64,000 nucleotides of DNA from an uncultured Ruminococcus sp. (GTDB taxonomy: Bacteria > Bacillota > Clostridia > Oscillospirales > Acutalibacteraceae), in contig CACYTI010000012.1 of the NCBI GenBank assembly GCA_902777275.1, forward strand, positions 1 to 64,000, in the 5' to 3' direction. The notes under the pieces are model-generated. The model was not told where the DNA came from. It was given only the letters and a program-made list of their open reading frames with translations, and searched no databases. Made by a program: the position numbers and the translations under genes. Shown in pieces: positions 1-6,883 of the stretch; position 1 is the stretch's first letter, and the number at the start of each line of letters is the position of its first letter.

Positions 1-49
1 CGCTTGTTGCGGCGTGTGCAAAGTTATAATGCACTTCTACGCTCTCCCT

Positions 50-74
50 AAAAACAGTCCACCGGACTGTTTTT
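50..74. terminator. Bidirectional hairpin, terminator-like
   Basis: An 11-bp perfect stem (AAAAACAGTCC paired with GGACTGTTTTT) with a 3-nt loop, A-rich on one side and T-rich on the other, so it could stop transcription in either direction. A second GC-rich hairpin (CCCGCC/GGCGGG, about 77-91) follows directly. The gene it serves on the left lies outside the window. Confidence 0.6.
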
Positions 75-100
75 ACCCGCCTGCGGCGGGCACGGTCGCT

Positions 101-188
101 TTCGATTCCCGTCATCTTTTTTGCTCCAAAAATACAGGGCATCCTTTTGGGGTGCCCTGTATTTTTGGAGCGGATGATGGGAATCGAA
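101..188. repeat. Long imperfect inverted repeat including the tRNA-Gly 3' end
   Basis: The left arm (101-141) is an inverted copy of the right arm (153-188). The right arm is the T-arm and acceptor end of the tRNA-Gly gene plus its downstream flank. The inner 19 bases match exactly and the outer TTCGATTCCC matches exactly. One mismatch and a short T-rich insertion lie between them. The inner part (128-166) also forms the tRNA terminator stem. Confidence 0.75.
128..166 (-). terminator. Terminator directly behind tRNA-Gly
   Basis: A 14-bp stem (AAAAATACAGGGCA with TGCCCTGTATTTTT) begins at the CCA end of the tRNA on the minus strand and ends in a T run, as a rho-independent terminator would. 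The symmetry also allows action in the plus direction. Confidence 0.7.
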
Positions 189-239
189 CCCACACGATCA
201 GCTTGGAAGGCTGAAGTTCTACCACTAAACTACATCCGC
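166..239 (-). tRNA. tRNA-Gly (anticodon TCC)
   Basis: The minus strand folds as a cloverleaf. The acceptor stem GCGGATG pairs with CATCCGC, the D-arm contains AGTGGTAGAA, and the anticodon stem CAGC/GCTG encloses CTTCCAA, giving anticodon TCC (glycine GGA/GGG codons). The T-arm contains GGTTCGATTCC, followed by discriminator T and an encoded CCA at 166-168. It stands alone and is read away from the amylase gene on its right. Confidence 0.95.
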
Positions 240-385
240 GTGATTCATTTTTGCAACACTATGATTATAGCACCAATAATGCGCAATGTCAAGAATTATT
301 TTTTTATTTTTAAAAAGTTCGGGCAAAAATCTTTTGTTTGGCATTATAACTAAAAACAATCATGCTTTATTGTGCATATAGCAAA

Positions 386-414
386 TTGAATAAAGTTTAA
401 ATATTTGGTATTAT
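386..414 (+). promoter_or_regulatory. SigA-type promoter for the first amylase
   Basis: The -35 is TTGAAT (386-391) and the -10 is TATTAT (409-414), separated by 17 bp and lying 58 bp before the ATG. The surrounding 240-471 interval is AT-rich and shows no other gene. Confidence 0.6.
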
Positions 415-471
415 TAAAAGGTAAACAGGCAATTTTTGCTTGCTACGGTAATTTTATTTAGGAGTGAGAAA

Positions 472-3234
472 ATGAACAAGAAAATTACAAGCATCGTGCT
501 TGCGCTGTGCATGGTTATTTCATGCGTAGCGGTCGGCAGTTTTGCCACCTTTGCGGCAAGCACACCGACAGACACCGTTTCCGCCCCTGCGGAATCGGAA
601 TCAACCGGCTATACTCTTGCCGACAGCATTCAGAACGGACAGATCCTGCAGTGCTGGAACTGGAGCTATAACGGAATCAAAAACAATATGAAGAAGATTG
701 CGGAACAGGGCTTTACAGCAATCCAGACAAGTCCTATTCAGGTGATCAAAGAATCCACTCAGGGCAAAACCATGAAAGGAAGCTGGTGGGTTTACTATCA
801 GCCCTCGAACTTCTTCATCGATAATTCCGGTCAGTCCGCTATGGGCAATAAAGCCGATTTTATCGCAATGTGTGAAACAGCGCACCAGTATGGTGTTAAA
901 GTTGTTGTTGACGCGGTTCTCAACCACATGGCTAACAACGGCGACAACACTCTGTCTCCCACTATCCCCGATGACATCCGCAACGACAGCAACTGTTGGC
1001 ACTCGATCACAGTAAACACATCCAACTGGAGAAGCCGCTACGATATCACCCACAATTGCATGGGCGGTCTTCCCGACTTGAACACAGGCAACACCAAGAT
1101 TCAGAACTATGAAATCGCGTTCATGAAGGAATGTATCGACTGCGGCGTTGACGGCTTCCGTTTCGACGGCGCCAAGCACATCGAGGTTCCCAACGACAAC
1201 GAGAACGCGGGAAGTAACTTCTGGACAAACCTTCTCAACACAACCACAAGCTACGCTCAGAGCACAAAGGGCATCACTCCCTACTACTACGGTGAAATCC
1301 TTGATAACACCGGCGGCGGTCAGCACATCATCAATCAGTACACAAACCTGATGAGCGTTACCATGAACGGCGTTTCCAACGATATCCGTAATTGCGTTAA
1401 CAGCGGCAATGCCGGCGGAGCTGCAAGATCCGACTTTACCTATTCCTATAGTTATGATGAAAATGAAGGAACGGCACCTGCTGCAAAGTCTGTTCTTTGG
1501 AACGAAAGCCATGATACCTATGCTGACGGCAAGTCAAGCGGTCAGAGCGATACTACCCTGAAAAAGACATGGGCGCTTGTCGGTTCCCGCGCACAGGCTC
1601 AGGCTATGTATCTTGCACGTCCCTCCAACTACAACAGCAGCTTGATCGGTGCTTCCGATGTTACCGCGTGGGGCGATCCCGAAGTAGCGGCTGTTAACCA
1701 CTTCAAGAACAGCTTTGTCGGACAGACAGAGTATCTCTCCTCCAGCGGCAGCATCGCTTACAACGAGCGCGGAACAACCGGCGTTGTTCTCGTAAACTGC
1801 AGCGGCGGCTCCACATCCGTAAGTGTAGCGGCTCATAAGATGGCTGCGGGTACCTACAAGGATGAAATCACAGGCAATAACTTTACCGTAAGCGGCGGAC
1901 AGATTTCCGGTCAGATCGGCAGCACCGGTGTGGCGGTTGTTTACAACGCCGAAACGGGTCCCAGCGTTTCCGCTAATCCCGGAAGCAAATCATACGACAC
2001 CGACACTCTCTCCATTAAACTCAGCTATTCAGACGCTACATCTGCTCAGTATTCACTGGACGGCGGCAGCTACACAAACTTCACAAACGGACAGACAATC
2101 ACTATCGGTCAGGGACTTCCTTACAACACAACCACTACCCTCACCCTCAAGGCTACCGATGGTACAAAGACAAAGGAAGCCACCTACACCTACACAAAGG
2201 TAGATCCGTCGGCTGTAACGACCATTTACTTTGACAACTCAAGCTACAATTGGAGTAATCCCTACGCTTATGTTTATGACGAGAGCGGAGCCACGGTTAT
2301 TAATAACGCTATATGGCCGGGCGAGGCGATGACACTTGACACAAGTCTTAATCTCTACAAATATGTTGTTCCCAACAATCTTAAAAACGGACTTGTTATC
2401 TTCAACGACTACGGCAATCCGCAGTATCCTTCCGGTGAGAATGTACCGGGTCTTCCAATCAACGGTACCAATATGATCCTCAGAGGAACAAACTGGACGG
2501 CTTATACCGACGGCCCCACGCAGCCTACAGATCCCACCGATCCTCCTGTAAACAACGTTCTTATCGGCGACGCCGACCAGAACGGCAAGGTTACCGTTAA
2601 GGACGCAACCTACATTCAGATGCACCTTGCAAACCTGTACACCCTTACCGGCGACGCTCTTATCGCGGCTGACTGCAACAAGGACAAAAACGTTACCGTT
2701 CTTGATGTTACCGCTATTCAGCGTTACCTCGCTCACTTCTCAGATGCCGGCAGCTATGTAGGCACATACACAGGCGGCACACAGCCCGTGACCCAGCCTA
2801 CTCAGCCTACTCAGCCTACTCAGCCCACTCAGCAAACTCAGCCTACACAAGCAACTCTGCCTCCTTCGGGCGTCGTAACGCTTAACGCGAGCGCGCTTGC
2901 AAACGATGACGCTCAGGCTCCCGCAGACTACTGGATGTGGACATGGAATTCCGACGACGGAACATGGGTCAAAGGCTCAGGCTCAGGCTCATCAATCAGC
3001 TTTAGCTCGGCTAAGAGCAACTGCCTCTTTGTAAGAGTATCTCAGGGTACCAATACTCCCGATTGGGACAACCTTTGGGGAAAGACCGATAATCAGGTTG
3101 TTCAGACATTCAGACAGGCGGCACCTTCACAATCAGTGGTTACAGAACCAACACCAACATTATGGAAGGTTCATGGAGCGGCGGAGGTAACACTCCCATC
3201 GGTAATCAGGTTTTTCTTAACGCGGGCGCTTTAG
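472..3234 (+). CDS. Secreted GH13 alpha-amylase with CBM26-like module and dockerin (3' end frameshifted)
   Basis: Hydrolyses internal alpha-1,4 bonds of starch outside the cell. The ATG at 472 follows AGGAG and opens a signal peptide (residues 1-29). The GH13 barrel shows the family motifs: DAVLNH with D147, GFRFDGAKH with nucleophile D232, YGEIL with acid/base E275 and ESHD with D348. A starch-binding module resembling CBM26 lies at about 583-677, and a type I dockerin pair (GDADQNGKV, DCNKDKNV) at about 697-760. A PTQ-repeat linker follows, then a Trp/Tyr-rich module at about 800-878. The last 40 residues come from a shifted frame and resemble nothing, because coding continues in other frames to 3793. 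The catalytic, CBM and dockerin parts are intact, so the 920-residue product is probably active and able to dock. Confidence 0.9.
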   Translation: MNKKITSIVLALCMVISCVAVGSFATFAASTPTDTVSAPAESESTGYTLADSIQNGQILQCWNWSYNGIKNNMKKIAEQGFTAIQTSPIQVIKESTQGKTMKGSWWVYYQPSNFFIDNSGQSAMGNKADFIAMCETAHQYGVKVVVDAVLNHMANNGDNTLSPTIPDDIRNDSNCWHSITVNTSNWRSRYDITHNCMGGLPDLNTGNTKIQNYEIAFMKECIDCGVDGFRFDGAKHIEVPNDNENAGSNFWTNLLNTTTSYAQSTKGITPYYYGEILDNTGGGQHIINQYTNLMSVTMNGVSNDIRNCVNSGNAGGAARSDFTYSYSYDENEGTAPAAKSVLWNESHDTYADGKSSGQSDTTLKKTWALVGSRAQAQAMYLARPSNYNSSLIGASDVTAWGDPEVAAVNHFKNSFVGQTEYLSSSGSIAYNERGTTGVVLVNCSGGSTSVSVAAHKMAAGTYKDEITGNNFTVSGGQISGQIGSTGVAVVYNAETGPSVSANPGSKSYDTDTLSIKLSYSDATSAQYSLDGGSYTNFTNGQTITIGQGLPYNTTTTLTLKATDGTKTKEATYTYTKVDPSAVTTIYFDNSSYNWSNPYAYVYDESGATVINNAIWPGEAMTLDTSLNLYKYVVPNNLKNGLVIFNDYGNPQYPSGENVPGLPINGTNMILRGTNWTAYTDGPTQPTDPTDPPVNNVLIGDADQNGKVTVKDATYIQMHLANLYTLTGDALIAADCNKDKNVTVLDVTAIQRYLAHFSDAGSYVGTYTGGTQPVTQPTQPTQPTQPTQQTQPTQATLPPSGVVTLNASALANDDAQAPADYWMWTWNSDDGTWVKGSGSGSSISFSSAKSNCLFVRVSQGTNTPDWDNLWGKTDNQVVQTFRQAAPSQSVVTEPTPTLWKVHGAAEVTLPSVIRFFLTRAL

Positions 3235-3450
3235 CCGGCGATGACGCTCAGGCTCCCGCAGACTACTGGATGTGGACATGGAACTCAGACGACGGAACAT
3301 GGGTCAAAGGCTCCGGCTCAGGTTCAAGCATTTCGTTCAGCGGCGCTAAGAGCAACTGCCTCTTTGTAAGAGTATCTCAGGGTACCAATACTCCCGATTG
3401 GGACAACCTTTGGGGAAAGACCGATAATCAGGTTGTTCAGACATCAGTGG
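2905..3450 (+). repeat. 335-bp tandem duplication inside the amylase gene
   Basis: The segment starting GATGACGCTCAGGCTCCCGC occurs at 2905 and again at 3240, offset 335 bp, with nearly identical sequence through the shared module. The second copy lacks 24 bp present in the first (about 3108-3131), so the downstream matches (ATCAGTGG at 3132 and 3443) are offset 311 bp. Neither 335 nor 311 is a multiple of three, so each copy moves the reading frame by -1. Confidence 0.85.
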
Positions 3451-3524
3451 TTACAAAACCAACACCAACATTATGGAAGGTTCATGGAGCGGCGGCGGAA
3501 GTAACCCCGGCGGCAATTATGTAA
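3093..3524 (+). pseudogene. Out-of-frame second C-terminal module of the amylase
   Basis: In the frame one base behind the amylase, this stretch reads TGGTFTISGYRTNTN and then a second copy of the Trp/Tyr-rich module (about 3200-3440), over 90 percent like the in-frame first copy. There is no Shine-Dalgarno before its only ATG (3162). It is therefore best read as the displaced continuation of the amylase and not as a separate gene. It loses frame again near 3440 and runs to a stop at 3524. Confidence 0.75.
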
Positions 3525-3793
3525 TTCTTTCTATTCCCCAGCAGTACGACGTTGACGGCGCTTACTGGCGCATTTGGTCATGGGACGATGGCGGTGCTGA
3601 AGGTCAGTGGTTTGATACCAGTTCCACAGACATCGGCAGCATGAGATATGATGGCGTCGGCAACAGAATGATCATTTGCAGAATGAATCCCGAAGGCGGT
3701 TATAGTTGGGATGCGGTTTGGAACCAAACTGATACAATTGTTACACAGTATGGAAAAACCTACACAATGACCGGTTGGTTTACTTTCAGCTAA
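3443..3793 (+). pseudogene. Out-of-frame terminal module of the amylase
   Basis: The third frame continues the same architecture: ISGYKTNTN, a Gly-Ser linker and a divergent final module with YWRIWSWDDGG and DAVWNQTDT, ending TYTMTGWFTFS with a stop at 3793. It is the natural carboxyl end of the ancestral amylase. No ribosome binding site precedes it, so it is probably not made unless the two frameshifts are sequencing or assembly errors. Confidence 0.7.
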
Positions 3794-3813
3794 CAACTTT
3801 CATTGAATTATTA

Positions 3814-3847
3814 AAGCTCCCCCGGAACGCTTCGGGGGAGCTTGTTT
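3814..3847. terminator. Terminator between amylase and GNAT gene
   Basis: AAGCTCCCCCG pairs with CGGGGGAGCTT and is followed by GTTT. It lies between converging genes and can serve both. Confidence 0.8.
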
Positions 3848-3876
3848 CATGTTTATAACTGTGTGTGATCTCTTTA

Positions 3877-4353
3877 TCACAGTATTTTTTCCATTACGAT
3901 TCTTTGCGGCTTCATGCCCATCGCTTCATAAAATCTCAAAGCAGCTTCGTTGCAGTTCCACACGTTAAGTGTGACGTTGTAAAAGCCGTTTTTTGCGGCG
4001 TATTCGATCACAAAATCATACAAGCTCTTTCCTATGTGTTTGCCGCGAGCATCTTTGTCAACGCAAATGTCGTCGATATAAAGCGTTTTTATATCTGTTA
4101 TAACCGAATTGCCGATGACTTGCTTGTGTACGCAAAAAGCGTGCCCGAGCGGAACATCGTTTTCATCAACGCAAACGAACACAGGGGTTGAGCTGTCCTT
4201 TAAAATATCGCGCAGTTCGTTTTCGTTGTATTTTGTGGCGGGTCCCTTAAAAATATCCGGGCGTCCCAGATGATGAACCATATCGACCTGTACCAACAGT
4301 TCAAGTATTTTTGGGATGTCTTTTTCTTCTGCTCTTCTGACTTTTGTTTCCAT
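3877..4353 (-). CDS. GNAT family N-acetyltransferase
   Basis: A 158-residue single-domain protein that would transfer an acetyl group from acetyl-CoA to an unknown amine. It has the GNAT core: beta strand 4 with IDDICVDKDARGKHIGKSLY (acetyl-CoA pyrophosphate loop R/Q-x-x-G-x-G/A) and the C-terminal NEAALRFYEAMGM motif typical of the fold. The start codon follows GGAG on the minus strand. It lies 59 bp downstream of the peroxiredoxin gene on the same strand and may be cotranscribed with it. Substrate cannot be told from the sequence. Confidence 0.85.
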   Translation of the reverse strand: METKVRRAEEKDIPKILELLVQVDMVHHLGRPDIFKGPATKYNENELRDILKDSSTPVFVCVDENDVPLGHAFCVHKQVIGNSVITDIKTLYIDDICVDKDARGKHIGKSLYDFVIEYAAKNGFYNVTLNVWNCNEAALRFYEAMGMKPQRIVMEKIL

Positions 4354-4412
4354 TTGATTCTCCGTTGTATTATGTTTGGTTAGAGAGGTTCCGTTGCCTT
4401 ATTTGAAGCAGT

Positions 4413-4865
4413 TTATATCTCTCCGAGCATTTGAGCGGGATTATCAGCTGCCTTCACCTTGCCGAAAGCCTTGACTATAACGCCGTTTTCGTCGATCAGG
4501 TAGGTGGTGCGAACCACGCCCATGCTTACCTTTCCGTAGAGCTTTTTCTCTTTCCATACGTCATACGCTTGGATCACCGTTTTTTCCACGTCCGAAAGCA
4601 GGGTGAAGGGGAGACCGTATTTTTCTTCAAAGCGTTTGTGAGAGGCAACCGAGTCCTTGCTTACGCCGATTACAACCGCGCCCCTTTCGCGGAACTGCGG
4701 ATACAATTCCCCGAACGCGCACGCCTGCTTTGTGCAGCCCGAGGTCATATCCTTGGGATAAAAGTAAAGGATCACCTTTTGACCTTTGAAATCCGAAAGC
4801 GATTTCATTTCGCCGTTCTGGTCGGGAAGAGTGAATTCCGGAGCCTGTGTACCTGTTTCTAACAT
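4413..4865 (-). CDS. bcp: Thiol peroxidase, Bcp/PrxQ-type peroxiredoxin
   Basis: Reduces hydrogen peroxide and organic peroxides with thioredoxin as electron donor. The 150-residue chain matches the usual BCP length. The peroxidatic Cys is C44 in YPKDMTSGCT and the resolving Cys is C49 (GCTKQAC), the five-residue spacing of the PrxQ class. A longer upstream start is possible but the ATG at 4865 has a perfect AAGGAGA site and begins the AhpC/TSA fold directly. A 20-bp palindrome covers the probable promoter, suggesting regulated expression. The GNAT gene follows. Confidence 0.93.
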   Translation of the reverse strand: MLETGTQAPEFTLPDQNGEMKSLSDFKGQKVILYFYPKDMTSGCTKQACAFGELYPQFRERGAVVIGVSKDSVASHKRFEEKYGLPFTLLSDVEKTVIQAYDVWKEKKLYGKVSMGVVRTTYLIDENGVIVKAFGKVKAADNPAQMLGEI

Positions 4866-4899
4866 TATTGTTTCTCCTTTCTTGAACAGAAAACCTTGC

Positions 4900-4919
4900 T
4901 GTGATATAATTATATCACA
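4900..4919. promoter_or_regulatory. 20-bp perfect palindrome over the bcp promoter
   Basis: TGTGATATAATTATATCACA is a perfect inverted repeat and contains TATAAT in the minus direction, 35 bp before the bcp start codon. A repressor bound here would cover the -10. The 10-bp gap between TGTGA and TCACA does not fit the CRP or Rex spacing, so the factor is unknown. Confidence 0.55.
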
Positions 4920-4965
4920 AGAAAGCTGATTATTTGAGTGCATTTGAAAAAATAATTGTTGATTA

Positions 4966-5850
4966 TTATTCGTATTTGGAATTAAACATCCATTCCTTAA
5001 CGGTTTGTATCTCTGACTTATATCCGTCGTCGTCGTTCGGGGTTTCGAGTATGAACGGGCGGTTTTGGAGCAGAGGATGAAGCACAATGTTTTTTAGCGC
5101 CTCCGCGCCGATGAAGCCCTGACCGAGTTTTTCGTGGCGATCCTTGCGCGAGCCGCGTTCGTTTTTGCTGTCGTTCAAATGCACGGCGCATAGATCATCA
5201 AGACCGATTATCGAGTCAAACTTGCGTAGAACGCCGTCGGCGTCGTTTTGAATGTCGTAGCCCGCGTCCCACACATGGCAGGTGTCAAGGCATACGCCGA
5301 GCTTGGTGCGGACGCTTTCGCCGAACAGCGCGGCTGTGCGCTCAATTATCTCTTTTATTTCTTCAAAGCTGCCGCCGATCTCGCTGCCTTTTCCCGTCAT
5401 AGTTTCAAGCAGGATCCTGTTTTGCAGGGGCTTGCCGCTTTCCGACTCAACCTTGTCAATCACAGCGGCGAGAGCTTCCGCGATCAGACAGACTCCTGTT
5501 TCGGCTCCCTGACCGACATGACAGCCCGGATGAAAGTTGTAATAATTCCCCGGAAGCTTTTGCAGGCGCAGCAGGTCGTCGCGCAGCATTTCACGCGAGT
5601 TGGCACGTATGTTACCCTTTGACGCGCAGACGTTCATTGCGTAAGCTCCGTGCACGACCATCTTGCCGAAGCTGTTATCCGCAAGAAAACTGCGCAGCGC
5701 AGTAATATCCTCGTCCGGTACCGCTTTGGATTTTCCGCCACGGGGATTGCGCGGGAAAAACGCGAATGTGTTTCCGCCGAGTGCAAGCTCATGCCTGCCC
5801 ATGGCGTGATAGCCCTTTGAAACTGAAATGTGGTTGCCGATGAAAATCAT
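4966..5850 (-). CDS. nfo: Endonuclease IV (AP endonuclease, Nfo family)
   Basis: Cuts the DNA backbone 5' of abasic sites in base excision repair. The 294-residue TIM barrel shows the trinuclear zinc ligands in their usual order: an early HGAYAMN strand, YNFHPGCHVG, LLETMTGKG, CLDTCHVWDAGYD, VHLNDSKNERGSRKDRHEKLG and ILETPND. Length is near the family norm. The ATG at 5850 is preceded by GGGGTGAT on the minus strand. It is upstream of bcp, with a separate promoter-like palindrome between, so the two form a DNA-damage and peroxide defence pair by context. Confidence 0.95.
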   Translation of the reverse strand: MIFIGNHISVSKGYHAMGRHELALGGNTFAFFPRNPRGGKSKAVPDEDITALRSFLADNSFGKMVVHGAYAMNVCASKGNIRANSREMLRDDLLRLQKLPGNYYNFHPGCHVGQGAETGVCLIAEALAAVIDKVESESGKPLQNRILLETMTGKGSEIGGSFEEIKEIIERTAALFGESVRTKLGVCLDTCHVWDAGYDIQNDADGVLRKFDSIIGLDDLCAVHLNDSKNERGSRKDRHEKLGQGFIGAEALKNIVLHPLLQNRPFILETPNDDDGYKSEIQTVKEWMFNSKYE

Positions 5851-5934
5851 ATGATCACCCCGCCTCTATTATAGAGCGGTTTTGAAAATATTGCAATATT
5901 ATGAAGAAAAAACGATTTATAAAACGGAGAAGAT

Positions 5935-6804
5935 ATGCATTACGTGAAAGTAAAAGGTATTTTGTCATCAAACAACGGAATGAATCTTTACCGCGGCTGC
6001 ACTCACGGCTGTATTTACTGCGATTCCCGCAGCAAATGCTACGGCTTTACCAATGCGTTTGAGGATATCGAGGTCAAGGAAAATGCTTTGGTGCTGCTTG
6101 AACAGGCTCTCAGGCGCAAGCGCAAAAGGTGCATGATCGGCACCGGCGCTATGACTGACCCGTACATACAGCTTGAAACGCGGTTGGAGTACACACGCCG
6201 CGCTCTGCTGTTGATTGAAAAGTACGGCTTTGGTGTTACCCTTCAAACAAAATCAAACCGCGTGCTGAGAGATTTGGATATTATAAAGCGGATAAACTCC
6301 AAAACAAAAGCCGTTGTTCAAATGACGCTGACAACATCAGACGATGATTTGTGCAGAAAAATCGAGCCGTGCGTCAGCACAACGGGGGAGAGGTTTCAGA
6401 CTTTGAAAATCCTGAGAGATGAAGGAATTCCGACCGTTGTCTGGCTCTGTCCGATTCTGCCTTATATCAACGACACGGAAGAAAACATTTTGCGGATTTT
6501 AGAGATGTGCGCCGAGGCGAGGGTAGTCGGAGTGATCTGCTTCGGTATGGGTCTTACGCTGAGAGAGGGGAACAGAGAGTATTTTTACCGTCAGCTTGAT
6601 ATTCACTTTCCGAATTTGAAAGAGCGTTATATCAGGGAATTCGGCGAAAGATACGTTGTAAGCAGCCCGCGCGAAGGAGAGCTTTTTCGATTGTTTCACC
6701 GTTTTTGCGAGTCAAACGGAATAATGCACGACAATGACGGTATTTTTGAATATCTTTGCAGGTTTGAGGAAAAGAAAGCTCCCGAGCAGCTCAGCCTGTG
6801 GTGA
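5935..6804 (+). CDS. Radical SAM protein, SPL-like family
   Basis: A 289-residue radical SAM enzyme with the iron-sulfur motif CTHGCIYC (C22, C26, C29) right at the N-terminus, followed by a barrel with GTGAMTDPY and LQTKSN. This arrangement is that of the stand-alone SPL-related radical SAM proteins often found in Firmicutes; it lacks the photoproduct-lyase N-terminal part. Reaction unknown. GGAGAAG precedes the ATG. It is a single gene ended by a strong terminator. Confidence 0.8.
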   Translation: MHYVKVKGILSSNNGMNLYRGCTHGCIYCDSRSKCYGFTNAFEDIEVKENALVLLEQALRRKRKRCMIGTGAMTDPYIQLETRLEYTRRALLLIEKYGFGVTLQTKSNRVLRDLDIIKRINSKTKAVVQMTLTTSDDDLCRKIEPCVSTTGERFQTLKILRDEGIPTVVWLCPILPYINDTEENILRILEMCAEARVVGVICFGMGLTLREGNREYFYRQLDIHFPNLKERYIREFGERYVVSSPREGELFRLFHRFCESNGIMHDNDGIFEYLCRFEEKKAPEQLSLW

Positions 6805-6840
6805 ATTATAAAACATTTTATAGTTTCCGGCAAAAAGAAT

Positions 6841-6883
6841 GCCGCCGTATGCAATAAAAGCGCATACGGCGGCGAAGTTTTTT
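6841..6883. terminator. Shared terminator
   Basis: GCCGCCGTATGC pairs with GCATACGGCGGC, with an A-rich left flank and a T run on the right, between converging genes. Confidence 0.85.

Noticed and set aside
601..1512. 303-codon open frame on the minus strand inside the first amylase
   Set aside because: It lies wholly opposite a gene with clear GH13 motifs, has no ribosome site and its composition mirrors the codon pattern of the real strand. Similar shadows opposite fhs, pyrB, murC and the pullulanases were dropped for the same reason.
3061..3110. Possible programmed -1 frameshift in the amylase (heptamer G GGA AAG at 3078-3084)
   Set aside because: The -1 frame meets a TAA at 3090-3092 right after the heptamer, so slippage there could not reach the downstream modules. 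No other slippery site lies in the permitted window of both copies.
4900..4919. CRP or Rex operator
   Set aside because: TGTGA and TCACA are separated by 10 bp, not 6, so neither consensus fits.
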